From positions 18,125,746 through 18,189,745 of the forward strand of contig CM076651.1 of NCBI GenBank assembly GCA_038496675.1: a DNA stretch of 64,000 nucleotides, given 5' to 3'. Made by a program: the position numbers and the translations under genes. This DNA is from Rachycentron canadum (taxonomy: Eukaryota; Chordata; Actinopteri; Carangiformes; Rachycentridae). Each line of letters starts with the position of its first letter. Position 1 is the stretch's first letter. The notes under the pieces were generated by a model. That model saw only the letters and a program-made list of their open reading frames with translations, ran no database searches and was not told the DNA's origin. Of the stretch, positions 36,943-49,872 are shown piece by piece.

Positions 36943-36949
<7 letters not shown>

Positions 36950-38827
36950 CATGTATATCTCAGGTGCACTGAGCGCCGTCTGTGTCTGCAGGGCCAGAAA
37001 TCCCCCAATCAACCAGTAATTGAAGGCAGTTAGTGGGGGAGGAGAAAAAAAGGGGATGAAGGAGTGAATAAGCAGCCGCAAGAGGACAGGGATGGATGAG
37101 TAGAAGGTGAGATGATATGCAGCAGATATAATACCATTTGAGGGTTCATTTCCCTGTGTACCTGGAGGAAGTTGCAAACAGCAACTGAGGCCACCCGTGA
37201 TGCACCTGGAAAGTTGTTTCTTAAGTAAAGTGCAAAGAACAGGGAGAATGATAAAGGAGTGGAACAGGAAATCTCATTAAAAAAAAAGATTATATGATGA
37301 TGCTGAAAGAGCAGGAGAGAACAGCGTATAAAGAAAACCACACACACTCCTTCTTGTCACCGTTTTGTTCATTTAAATGCCCACTTCCCTCTGGCCTGCA
37401 GCTCTTCTATCAGCTAATTCTGGAGGAGAGGTTGCAGACAAACGTGCTTCATCCATGACACAGGGACTGTGCAGGTGCTCCAACCAAAAAACCAGCGCAG
37501 CATGAAGAAGGCGATCCCTCACCGGCTTCCCACTCACAAACACGGGCAAGCCGGAGTGTTCAAATGCACAACCAGGCTTTGAGTTACTCTGCAAAACATC
37601 AAACCACAGTGCATCAAACCGCAATGCCCTGCAATGGTTTGCCTCCAGGGGAATGCTTCCAGTGGTCAAAAACCACAAAAATTTACTTTCAATTAACTGT
37701 TGCTGTATTTCACCAGGATAATCCACTCAGTATCCGTCCTTTCAACCTTTTAATGCTCACTACAAAGGAAAAAGTGCGTTCTCACATCTCTAAACTTGCT
37801 GCACATTAATATCTACCATTCACAGGAACAATGGAAAATTTATTGCAACCCATAATCCAAATTTGGCAGCAAAAGCGGAAAGTTTAACATGTTTAGGATG
37901 CTAATGCCTCTGAAATGATCTTAGACCTTGTACAAATCCAGATTGGAGAACAAAAGCTTTTTAACAACAGTACTCATCTGAATGGCAGAGCTATTGAAGA
38001 GTCCATGTTTATTCCAGACACAAAGCGGGGCGAAGCAGGAGCCTGTCAGCCAGTCGTACACACACACACACGCACACACACACACGCACGTACACAACCA
38101 GCGGATGACACAGGGTGTGATTTTAGGTTGCCGGGGAAACATGGGAAATCACCTCGTTATCACATAGGCAATAGCCGTCATTAACTGAGCCTCAAAGTCA
38201 AGGAGAACAAACACGTAGGCACGCGCAATAAAAAAGTCCAAACGTGCTAAAATAAAATCTGGAATCTATATATTCTTGAAAAGTATGCAATGGCTTTTAT
38301 TTTCATCGAGCGCCAACTTTAGCTAAAGATAGAAAATCCTGTTCCGCTTTAGAGAAGCACATCAGCTCAAGATGTCCAGTTACAGCTGGCACACAGGAGG
38401 CATTACTCAGGCCGCACATAGCAAGAGGGCCGTTTCTGGGTGTTAAAAATGTACAGTTGCCTCTGCATTAGTCTCTAATCTTCCAGTCTAACTTTTCTTT
38501 AAATCTATAAATGTTGCACTAGTAGCTGTGTTACCCTATTTTAAGACCAAAATTTATGGAAATACTGTGCTGTGCCTATTTCAAGCAGAACCTGGTAGTT
38601 TATTCTATTTATGGTGCTAAATTGGGTCACATATACAACTTAATCCACAAATATAATGAACTCTTCTCTACACCACAGCCTCTGTTTCCAGGTTCCGTTC
38701 ATCCATCTTGTTTGAGGTTACAGGTAGTCAGCCAAGAAGAGGAAGATTAGAGCGTTCTAAGTAATAGGCTGTCCTGGCCAAACAAACTGTCATTTCCCTC
38801 TGTTTTGGCTCAACTCTTCTTCTCTTT

Positions 38828-38870
38828 CCACCCCCCACCCCCACCCCATCCCCAGCTCCCACCCCCCTCC
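38828..38870 (+). repeat. C-rich tract (G-quadruplex-prone on minus strand)
   Basis: Runs of 6, 5, 4, 4, 3 and 6 C are separated by one to four bases (CCACCCCCCACCCCCACC and so on). Confidence 0.8.
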
Positions 38871-41086
38871 TCTTTTCCATCCCTCCTTCCACTCCTCCCC
38901 TCTTTTTGGAGCCAACGTGTCAAGGGGAAAAAACAAAGCTGTTTAAACTCTGAGCCGTACGAAAACCTACGGAGAGTGAGGATGAAGAGAGAAGGATGAA
39001 GGATATACTCAGACCAAAGGTTAGAAGTAAAATGGGCCAATGTTGTTTAACTGTAGCAGATAACCACTATTCTTTAAGTCAGTTTAAATAATAAAGTTCC
39101 AGACCGCATTTATGTAAGCGTTACAATCCCATACTGAGACATGCAATCACCGTGCAACTTGTATTTGATTACACAAACCTTAAAGTAGCACTTTCACTGC
39201 AGACAGCTCTCTACAGATAAGTTACTATATCATCCAAAGAAGGTCTACGTAGAAGGAGCTTGTCTGGATTTGTATTTGAGAGAGATGCATGAATCAAGCC
39301 TAAAGTCAAACACCCCGTGAAAATCATGTCTTCAGTGGAGACATTGTGTAGCAAAGATGCATAAAAGTCCCAAAAAAGGCTATTATGCCAATGGTATTAA
39401 ATCAAACTGTCTTTCTCTTCATAACTAATAGCTCAACTGAAGTTAACAGTGTGCCCTCATTGTCTAATGCCCTTCCCTAACATCCTGTCTCCACAGGAAA
39501 TCCTTCACATTAAAAACGGCTCCATACAATGGGACCTTTAAAAGAGCATACTATACATACAGTACTGTCTGTTTGGCAATTTAATAAAGAAAATGGGAGA
39601 TATGATTTAAGAGCATTTTATGGTATATTACTTTTTCTAAATCCTACCTAATCCACAATCTGATCTTGGTTTGGATCTTTCCACTTAGTGTGTGTCTCAT
39701 CCACCAGATTATATTTTACAATCCGCCTAATAATTCAGATTAAAAAGTGATATGCTGGAGCTGAACATGAATGTTTACCACTAAGGAAAAAAATGGTGCA
39801 GTGCGAAGAGGACAAACAGAAACGGAAAAGACGGACATCAAAAGCCAGTTATGATCAACAAGTACAGCACATCCACACCGGGATGTTCAACCTGGAGCGC
39901 ACACACTCTCACTGTCAGTGACAGGATGGATCAAGCTTATGCTCTATAAACATCAGCCAAGTCACACACACAAACACACACTGTTCCCTCTTTGCTTTTA
40001 GCTCTTTAAAAAGATTAATTACACAGTTGTTATGACTTTAACTTTGTACCTTGATTTGCTCTCTACAGTGTAAACATCTGGAACTTGCAGGGCACTGCTC
40101 TCTGTCTGTGCTGCCTCTTAGAACATGTTCAGAAGCTTTTCTTCATCCAGGAAACTGCAATGAAACTGTACCCAGAAAATACAAGATCTGTTTGTTTTAA
40201 TGCTATTGGGCAGGTCAGCACAGTGTGTCAGCGCAAAATCTAATTCTCAAGTGGAGTGAAATTCTATATTCTGGTGAAGGTGAGAGTTCTTGTGATGCTC
40301 TTATCACTAAAAATTTAAAAAATGTTCAGCCCAACACATCCCTCCAGAAACAGTGTCTCTGTTGCACTGGATAAACCACAGAAAACACATGTCAACAGTT
40401 TTTATAGGAACAATGTCTTCTGTGGAAAGAACTTCCACTAAAAAACCTTTACTGTTTAAATTGTTGCTCCCCTTTAAATACGAGTCCCTTTTAGTCCAAA
40501 TCACCATTAATTTGTGAAGTAATACAAGGATGCATCAGCCATCGCTCCCTCAGATGGACACCTGGTTTTAACCGCAGACTGTGATTAATCAAGAGGCCTT
40601 GGAGCAGCGCTGATATGCCTCATATGGCACATAAATAGATACAGAGTCCCTCGCTCCGTGTAAATGAAACCACAAGGACATTTATGCCAAGACGCTGCAG
40701 CCAGCTTGGCCAACGTGACTACTCCCGAACACATTAAATACAAAGACTGCAGCCTTCTTTCTGCGACCGCAGCAAACCCATCTCCAATAAAAAATGACAA
40801 CAGTACAGTGCTTCTCCTCATGTGTTATTACTCTAATATGAATAGCCCCGTTGGTTGAGTCACATTATACATCTTCTCCAAAACGTGGCAAACAATTTGA
40901 CTGAAATAACATGAGCGATAGACGAGGTGATGAGGAAAAGATGTGGGATTTGTGCGTTCGTATGTGGAGGCACTTATGTGAGGACCAGTTACAGACTTCT
41001 GGGGACACATTGGAAATATGTGTTACAGTTATGGTAAGATTAAATATGTGTTATGTTTTTCAAGGAGCAACTTCACAAGTATTAAA

Positions 41087-41089
<3 letters not shown>

Positions 41090-41135
<46 letters not shown>
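41090..41135 (+). repeat. (GT)n microsatellite
   Basis: Twenty-three GT units. A short GT/GC run follows at 41305-41335. Confidence 0.92.
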
Positions 41136-41137
<2 letters not shown>

Positions 41138-41379
41138 CGTAATGTGGGGACTCCATCTAAGCAGGGACTGAATGCTGGTCTCCACTTGTGTACTTGTAAA
41201 TGCTGCATATTGAGGACCATTTGGGTTCCTTACAGAATGAGGACAGTTTGGGAAAATTAGGACATTTTGGCCTGCCCTCACTTTTTGACACACCTACAAA
41301 CAGTGAGTGTGTGTGTGTGTGTGTGCGTGTGTGCACACATTTGTGTGGAAAACTGCGTATCGTACTGACCATTAAACCT

Positions 41380-41820
41380 GCAGATTTTTTGGCCACTTGG
41401 GGGCAGCAGAAACAATGTTGCTATAGCAACGCCTTTTAAGTTGACATGACGACACATTTATTATTTAAATATCCAGTTGACTTTGAGTTATATTAGCATT
41501 GATTTTGAGTTTTTATTATTTGCCACATGATGTAAAGTTAAAAGTCACTCTCACACACTTCTGAAGGAAATATCTGGCTTAGTAGCAGCTAAATGCTCCA
41601 CTATGTTCACCGGGTAGTCATTAATGTTATCTCTTTGCCATTTGGTTTTGCACAAGTAGGGTACAGTGGGTATTTAGCTTAGTGAGCATTTCAGTTGAAA
41701 ACAGCTGCCTGCTGCACCCAAAACCAGTGCTGATGGGAGCAGTGAGGGTGAACAAAAACAGCAAAGTTGTGGGCCAGAAAACCAAAAGGATGATCTCAAA
41801 GAGACTATAACCCATGGAGC
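41380..41820 (+). repeat. Probable teleost interspersed repeat
   Basis: It contains CCACTTGGGGGCAGCAGAAA, then GCAGCTAAATGCTCCACTAT, GTTCACCGGGTAGTCATTAA and GTGGGCCAGAAAACCAAAAG in the order of a common percomorph element. It is diverged and non-coding. The limits are approximate. Confidence 0.5.
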
Positions 41821-44800
41821 CGAGGGAACTGCCGAGTCAGGGAGTACGTGAGTTCACTATCACTATGAGGGACATTCCATCCATTGTTGATATAAAAATA
41901 TTGATTTTAGCAGATTTTTTCCATGCTTGTAAAGCGTTTTCAGTTTGGCTTCAACATTTGATTGGGTATACTTTTGTTTCTTGTTTTGTTTATTTTCTAC
42001 AGTTTTGAATAAAAGGAAGAAAACCAACATAAATCCCGTCGTCATGAGGCCCTGAGGCCTGTGTGACTCCCTTCACACATCTGCTGATCATTAGTGGGAT
42101 TCTCCCTCCGACTCTTTCTCTGTTCTGTCTTGCTACTCATTCCTCTATTTGTTTCATCATCGTCATCATCATCCTCACTTTCACCTTCAGCATCTGTTCT
42201 TTACTATTTGTCCCTTTTAAATCTCCTTAGTAGGTGATGTCATATTTAAATATTTTCTCTTCTCTTGGATGGTTTTTTTCTCTATTTGCTCTTATTAATT
42301 TTCTTTTCATCTATTCTGTCCAAATTCTCAATCTGTTATGAGTGATTTCAGATTTGATCTAAAATGATTAAGACCAAACTACACCAAAAAAAATATTTAA
42401 TGGAGGTTTCTAAGAGATTTTGTCTGACAACCATCTCAAAGATGAATGACAGCGAATGAATTGTGATGCACTAAAGGATTTTTTAATTTCCCATTTCAAG
42501 CTTTTTTGATAAATAATTGGCAGGAGCCCAGAGGTGGTAATTTTCCTTTTTCCACTCATCGCATTCATCGGCTATTATGACGAAGTGGCAGCTCTCACAA
42601 ATCTTATTCTACCATAAAATGAGAGTGTGTCAGACGCTCTCATTATAAAACACACAACCAATCTGGAGTTTCCAGTGACCAGTCGTGTGTGTGCATACTG
42701 TAAGTGTGTGCTTGTGAGCATATGTGTGTTGTATGCAACCTCATATAACCCTAGCAGGGGCTGGTCAGAACATGTATTAGGATATTGACAGAACATTGCT
42801 TGTGGTTTACCGAAGCTTGGCCAGAGCACTTGAAGGAGAAATAGTGAATTTTGAATACAGAAGAAATGAGCCAACAAACTGTAGATGTTCCTACTTTTAC
42901 CACAAACTTTTCATGTAATGCTGAAATGGGTTGCTGTGTATTTAACTTGCTGAGATCTTTGTTTTTCTTTTTTCTTCTTCTTTTTAGTCATGAAGTTGTT
43001 CATTGCGTTGGAGCTTTATTTCCACTTTTATAGATGTATGAGGGTTTACATTTGGTCTGCCAGCAGAAACAAGTGGTTTGGCAGATAGTGACAAAGTATC
43101 CTAGCATGTTAGCGTGTTAATCTTTTCTCCCCGTTCTTTCTCACATCTCATGAGTGCATCTAGAAAAAACATACAATGGGTTGATTTCTAATGTAAGGCA
43201 GATGCATGATGGGAGATGTCTTTTAAGGCCACCGCAGTGAACCCTAAAGCATGTTGGTCGGGGGAGTGACACAGCAACAAACTGCTTCTCTTGCCATTTG
43301 TTTGAGGAAGGATTGTAAAATAGGTGGTGCCTTTCAACATTGTAAATATGTGGTCAGGGCTTCACTGAGTGTTGCTTTGAGGAAAAAGTGAGGCAGCAAA
43401 GTTGTGAATAAGTTGTGCAATGGTGAGGGAAGCCACGCAAACACACGCTCATGCAGATTTTGGCAGCAGTCCACAACCACAAAAGCATGATGCCATTTGG
43501 AAGAGCTCTGGTAGGGATTGCCTCCCTGCTCTTATTCTTCCTGCTCTTCCCCCCAAAAAAACTCCTCATTTAATGAGATTACATTTTTTGTTGCATCTTC
43601 TTCTCATGAATTTTTCCATTCTTTTATTCCTTGGTGTTGTCATTTTTTCCCCTCCTTATGCTTTTCCTTTTATCTTCTTCCCTCCGTGTTTCTCTTCTGC
43701 TCTGACTGATCAACTTTCCATCCTTCATGACCTTTATCTCCTCCATCTCATTTATTTTCCCCTAAAAGAAAAATAATGAAATAAAAAGAAATCAAATAAG
43801 CCCAAATTAAACTAACTGCAAAGGCAGCCTGTACCCATTGTGGTTAATTATTTTTGTCTTTCTTATTTCAATGGATTTCCCCTAATGCAGCCTCCGGCCA
43901 GCACATCCACACTCACCCTCAGATGGGAAACACATCAGACACTACAGGATCTGCTCACACTGACAACCAGTTGTAGCTGCACTCTGTCTAAAGCTGCATA
44001 AATACACCACACCTGCAACAGAGATCTGTCTGGGAAATGTACACGAGATGGAAAGATTTCAAAGCTTAAGAGTACTTCATCTTAAATAAGTCTCTGAATT
44101 TGGCACTTTCTCAATTGTTTTGCTTTAACTGCAATGTCTTTAAAGGCAACAAGTAAATCAGATTATTTTCACATGATAAATCATACGAAGATTAATTTGT
44201 GAAGCATAAACTAAAAACATATGGTTGAATTTTCAGGGGAGAGAGAAAACATGACTTTCCACTTAACTCTTTCCCGTATTGATCCACGTGGGGAAACCAC
44301 AGCCGAGCTAAGGCTGATATTATATGCACTGTCAATGATGAAAATTTGTGTTGCATTCTTTAATGGTGTAACGCAATACAAACCTAGCTTCTACAATCCA
44401 GTCAGTAGCTTCAGTAGCTAACAAAGTTCTGTTCATTGGTGAATAATCTCACAAAGCTAGATCTCTTATTAAGGGAAAAGTCTGGAGGGAATTAGTCAAA
44501 AACAGAGTTTTATCAGACTTTTGGAAATCCTCTCACAGCCTATTGACTGGGTTTGAATAGGAATTCTCTCACTTGAGTGGAAACAGGTTTCACAGTTTGG
44601 TGAAAACTAAAGCCAGACTGTCACTACTGTAACCGTTCTGGTTTTAAATAGGCTGTGGCGACAACCCTGGTGTTTACCCTCAGAAAGAAACCTTTCTGAT
44701 TCTGTTGTGGTTGAGTTTTGCCTCCCCCTTTCCTTCTTTTTCTCTTGTTTTCCCCTGCCTTTTTGTCTCTTGTTTGTTCCCAGTCTAGGTGAATTTCCAT

Positions 44801-45169
44801 TAAATTGCTTCATGCTGAATTTGAAATCGGGAACTTAAAAAGAAGTAATGGAAACGCTTGATTAGAGAAAATAAATGTCACAGAGAAATTACATGCTCAC
44901 ATGAGGTGGTTTTTCAAACTATATGACAAAACAGTTTTTTGTAAAATTAAAATGGAAAAACCTGGATTCAACTTCATGGCGCCTGTTGCATCATGCCCTA
45001 GGGAGCCAGATTTAACTAAGATGTAGACTCTTGATAATCAATTTTCAAGTTTAATTTGAAGAAAAAGAACAGAGCTTTATTCAAATGGAGTCGCAGATCG
45101 TTCATAATCATGTTTTGCTTCTATGTTGCACAAAATCCCTGTCTTTGTGTGTTTGCGTCTGCTCAGCGT

Positions 45170-45540
45170 GGGATCCATTTTTCCTCCTGCCACCTACTCA
45201 TCTGAACACCTGAGACCAATCCCCTGATCAGCCCCAGCTGCATGAAGACCTGAATCGCCCCACCGCTCTTCACCATGTCGCCACGTCTTCCTGGTGGTAC
45301 TAAAGCGTGGCTAACTTAGTTTGGAGTCTTGTTTTCCTCATGGGGTTTTGGACAGCTGTTCAGTCCAGTGTCTCCCTGTTTCTCATTGTGGCTCCGGTGT
45401 GAGCCAATTTCATCATGCTCTGCAGTTGTTTGCTACCTCTGCTGAACAAGCCGTCTGCTCTGCCTGGTCAGCTCCATTATTTGTTGTGGATCTCTTACTG
45501 ATTCTTATTGACAAGACAGCAACTTTGTATTAATCTAGTC
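45170..45540 (+). repeat. Possible C/T-rich teleost retroelement-flank repeat
   Basis: The segment CTCATCTGAACACCTGAGAC, CAGCCCCAGCTGCATGAAGA, CCTGAATCGCCCCACCGCTC resembles dispersed C/T-rich leader-type sequences in teleosts, possibly LTR-related. Two weak stops break every frame, and no retroviral protein is present. Confidence 0.3.
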
Positions 45541-47032
45541 CACATTTGACCAACCAAATGTCTTTAGGAGCAAGGTTTCCCCATTGAAGTCTTCATTTCC
45601 ACGTTCCACGTTCATAAAAATATTTGAGTACCATAAAAATATTGTGTCATGACAATAAGGTCAAACTCTTCTAAATCTTACACAGCGTTGATGTAATCAT
45701 GTTGAACCAGTGCAATTAATCATTTCCTAAGGTTGTTTGTCAGTTCTTTTAGTCAAAGGTCACATGGCTTTAGATCAGGACACTTCACTGTACACTATAA
45801 TTATTTCCTGTCCGGGGCAACTCGTTACAAATACTGATCATTGCTTTCCTCTGTAATTTGATTAGTCATGTCTGATTTGCAGTAGCTGCTGGGTGACAAA
45901 ATGGTACCAGTATGAATGCTCACACACAGTGTTTCAACCGGAATCTGAGCTGTAGGCCAGACTCCCTTAATTAGGTTAGTCAAACAACATGTGCACTGTG
46001 GAGGAGACAACACAGAAAAGATGGAGCTGGAGGATGAGATGGAGCTCAGAGACATGGATAATAAAACCAGGAGGAAAAAGTAGAGAAAAATGAGTGAAGC
46101 AGGACTGAATAACTGAGGAAAGAATAATACTGCCGGCTCATAAATCATTTCACTTGTTCTTTTTCTTCCCTCCTGATGACACGTCTCACCCCTCCGCTAT
46201 CCTGCCGCTCTCTGTCTGCCAAATACCGGAGACCCACTTTGAACGTCACATAATTACATCAGTCAGGGTAACGATCTGTGACATTTTACTGTATATTGTA
46301 AATGTCTGGATTTCTACTCTCTTCAACCAACTGGCCATTTAACAGTGACTGAACGGCAAGTGAAAATCTCTCACGTTGTCACGATCACAAAACATTTGTA
46401 ACTGAAATACTGCGGTAAGCTGTAAGTGCAGCGCTCTCATAGTGCCTTGCAGGACTGGTTAGGCTATGTGGGGAAATGCCTTGCAAGTGACTGACAAAGG
46501 ATGTATGAAAAGTTCACTCATTGTCTTCCTTGTCTGCCTACCTTTCATGATCCAGATTTTGGGGGGGCTCTTACACATCACTAACACTAGTGGGGTGTTT
46601 AGGATAAACACTCTGTACCAAGCACATAGGGGTGAAACCCCAACATGACCTGATATGGCCGAACTGCTCTGGTCACCACCTCATCTTTGAACTAATTAAC
46701 TGAAGTTCACACAAACACACGCACAGATCGGAGCAGATCACAGTCACACACACACATTTCTCTCAGCTCTTCACATGAGTGGTTCACAAAGGACTCACAG
46801 ACCAGAAAGCTGTGTCTGCCTGACTGACACAGAGCTATTAAGTGCATTTTAGGATACTCATACAGTCTTTTTCTGTTATATAATTATTCTATTCCTTCTT
46901 TCTTCATCACTTCTTTGTAGAAAAGTACATTCACCTCCTCAAAGGATCACTTAAACCAACCAACCAACCAACCCTGAATCTTACCTTAACCTTACATGTA
47001 ACCTTGGTCTAAAACCTACAATAAGACCCCAA

Positions 47033-47262
47033 ATGTCGCCTCGCAGCAAGAAGGTTCTGGGTTTGAACCCTGAGTTAATTGGTAACTCTGAATTGCCTAT
47101 AGGTGTGAGTGTGAGCGTGGATGGTTGTATATGTAGGCTCGGCGTTAGACTGGCGACCTGTCCAGGGTATACCCCCGTCCATGCCCAGTGTCAGCTGGGA
47201 TTGGCTCCCGCCCCTCTGCGACCCTGCACTGAGGAGCGGTATAGATGATAGAGGGATGGATA
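47033..47262 (+). repeat. Teleost interspersed repeat copy, internally deleted
   Basis: It begins GTCGCCTCGCAGCAAGAAGG with TTCTGGGTTTGAACCC, then jumps to GTTAATTGGTAACTCTGAAT, GGCGACCTGTCCAGGGTATA, CAGCTGGGATTGGCTCCCGC and a TAGATGATAGAGGGATGGAT tail. This is one of the most abundant teleost dispersed repeats. The middle part, normally present between the two blocks, is missing here. Confidence 0.8.
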
Positions 47263-47420
47263 AGAGATTTCTTCACCCCATAGCCTAAACACTTCAAGAC
47301 AGATTCAAACTCATACAGACTCAAAAAGATACAGGAACAGCATCTGTAACTGACAGACACATTGACAGATGCAGAGAAAAGAAATATATTTCGTAATACA
47401 GCCTAGTCTGTGTATGACAC

Positions 47421-47445
47421 ACGCACACACACACACACACACACG
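47421..47445 (+). repeat. (CA)n microsatellite
   Basis: About 12 CA units about 160 bp beyond the end of the dispersed repeat. Confidence 0.85.
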
Positions 47446-47879
47446 GCCTCGGTGGTGGCACAGCGGTGGGAGTGGTACACCATCCACACTGCTCTCCTCA
47501 TTCACCCCGCCTAATTAATTAACACACTTACCGAGTTCATACTTAACAACTTCAGCCTGAACACTGCCACTAATTGGCCATGTCAAACTGCATGTGTCCC
47601 GTGCTAATTGGCTCTTTGATTGGGGCTTCATGGAATTAATTAGCCAATTAACCACTTCAGTCTGCCAGTTCACTATCCCTGTGGCTTATGCTCCTGATTT
47701 TGGGCGGATCAGACAGCGGTGCAGGAAGGATTAGAGAATACACCACGGTCTGTCCGCCAAACTAAAGCTGTAAAGAGAGGACAAAAAAACATCGGGGACT
47801 TAAGCAGCATAAATATTAGAGCTGTCTCCTAATGCATAGTGGAGAGAGAGCGAGACAGAGAGAGCAAAGGGAAGGGAAA

Positions 47880-48110
47880 GGAATGGGTCAAAAGGTTAGA
47901 GAAGCAGTCTGTGGTCGGTAAGGTTGCTAGTTTAAATCCTCACACCAGCGGCAGACTTCTGAGGGGGAAGCCTAAAAATGTTTCCATTTGTTCTCACAGT
48001 TGCTGCAAACATTATCAAGATTCCTTATTGAAACCAAATGGGACAGCGAGAGTCTAGCGTAGCACAACTGTCCCTGTGCTCCCCATGAGGAATGTTAACA
48101 ATGAGCACAA
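47880..48110 (+). repeat. Possible tRNA-derived SINE-like fragment
   Basis: GGTTAGAGAAGCAGTCTGTG followed by GGTAAGGTTGCTAGTTTAAA and TCCTCACACCAG resembles tRNA-like promoter boxes of fish SINEs (the B-box counterpart is GGTTCAAATCC). It does not fold as an intact tRNA gene, and the B box is mutated. Confidence 0.35.
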
Positions 48111-48371
48111 GCCTTTGTAGGCAAACTGAAGGTCAACTGTAGATACTCGTGGCCACAAGTGCTACAATGTGGAAACACAACGCCAAATGTGTCTGATCCC
48201 TTTTATACTCAACACACCCCTGTGAACAATTCTTTTTATATTTCTTTGTGTCAGTAATACTCAGCAAACTTGTATTAAAAAGTGACTACAACTGTCTACA
48301 ACTGTAAAAACATCAATAGCAAAACCTTGGCGCTATATGTCCATTTCAGAATAAGTTTAGTGAGGATCTTC

Positions 48372-49099
48372 AGATTTGAATGAGAAGATGCTTAAGAAGA
48401 TGACAGATGGGATTGACTACAAATCCAAGGCAGCTTTGGCTCACCTAATTTCCTAAAGTGACAACATGTCTAAAGTTTTGTCGTCCTCCTCTGAGAAGTT
48501 GCACCATATGAGATGTGACCCTGGAGTGTGCTGAATTAGGAGCACATACACATCTGTCTGTGCTTCAGTGAACTGCAACTGTTTGGGAAACGGTCAACAT
48601 TCGCTTTGCATGTTTTAAGTATTTCTTGAATTTAATTGGAGCACAGTGCGCACTCGCTCGGACATAGGTAGGTGCCATTTTGAAGGGATTCAATTCATTT
48701 ATTCTGCAGATGTCCTGCAGCTCCCCCATGAACAGCTGTTACACTTTCAAAACCAATTTACAGTAAAACAACAACTGTTGAGGTTACAAGAAACAGTTCC
48801 TTTTAGGGTTCAAGCCAGATTCCACTGGCAGTGAGTGTAAGCATTAAAAAGTGAAACCGCTACCTGTGAGAGGCTTCAGTCGTAGTGTAGCTCATCATCC
48901 TCTCAGAAGAACTAGTGTATAATCCAACAGTGCAAGCTGGGATTTGAGACCACTTAGGAAGATGACAGATGGGATTGGTAACAAATCCCCTTATCCCCAG
49001 CTCACTTCATTTCCATAAGTGTCAACAGGCCCCAAGTCGTGTAGAGAGACAAGAAGTTGCAGCGAAGAGATATTTGACGCGGGAGATTTGTGAATTAGA
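48372..49099. repeat. Diverged direct duplication (two copies 562 bp apart)
   Basis: GAAGATGACAGATGGGATTG occurs exactly at 48397 and 48959. Weaker parallel similarity extends through AAATCC, AAGTG-CAACA, GAGAAGTTGCA and GTGAATTAG blocks over about 160 bp of each copy. It may be two copies of one old repeat. Confidence 0.6.
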
Positions 49100-49835
49100 C
49101 AAAAACATGCAACGCCTGATGCCTCATCAGTCAAAGTTGCATCCTGGAAACTTCATGCTGCAGTGCAACATTACTTACATTCAGCAACAAGACACGGTGT
49201 TTCCTGTCAGGAGTATGTGAGTATGTGGAGTGCCAATGAGCATTTGTTTGCAGATAAAGTCCCCTTAGTCATTTACCATGAGGGGATCTGAAATCCTCCT
49301 TCACTAATAAGCGTTAAACACTAGAAAACATGCAGCGTGCACACACACACACACACATACATACATACACACACTAAAGCAAAATACACATGAACAAAGA
49401 CTAGCTAAGGAGTGGAAGACGCACACCAAAAGAGGTAGAGCAGCAAGAAGGTAATAAGCTTCACCATGTGTGGCGCTGTCATAGTGAGAAGACACACACA
49501 CACACACACACACAGGGGAATGGATTAGAGGATATTGGGAGTCACAGCTACTCTATACTCTCTCTCTCTGTCAAAGAGAGTATAAGTAGTGTGAATGCTT
49601 ACTCCAGAGTGTGAGACAGGGAGCCAGATCATAAGACAGACTGACAATTTAATTGGCCAAGGCATGAGAAGAGTGTAAATGTATGAATGGGAGAGTGAGG
49701 GAAATACGTTGAGAAAGTGGGGAGAGAGGGCCACCATCATTGGTGTGTATGGGAGTTTTTCATGGGACAAAGAATGCAGTCAGGAATTCTTTTAATTGTC
49801 CAAACGCCTCAGTGCTCAGCCTACTCACCCATCCT

Positions 49836-49838
<3 letters not shown>

Positions 49839-49870
<32 letters not shown>
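49839..49870 (+). repeat. (AC)n microsatellite
   Basis: Sixteen AC units. A shorter (AC)n lies at 49492-49514. Confidence 0.9.

Positions 49871-49872
<2 letters not shown>

Larger units (their letters stand above)
30747..41089. other. Upstream noncoding interval, part 2
   Basis: No coding exon is recognised. It holds AC microsatellites (listed), the 34.5 kb hairpin, a C-rich stretch at 38828-38870, and AT-rich unique-looking sequence. The longest frame, minus strand 37373-37726 (117 codons), shows no domain I recognise and no signal or membrane segment. Confidence 0.5.

Noticed and set aside
37373..37726. 117-codon minus-strand frame
   Set aside because: It shows no recognisable domain, splice context or conservation evidence; this length is expected by chance in 64 kb.
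47890..47960. tRNA gene-like sequence
   Set aside because: The B box is mutated and no cloverleaf can be closed; it is better explained as a SINE-like fragment.
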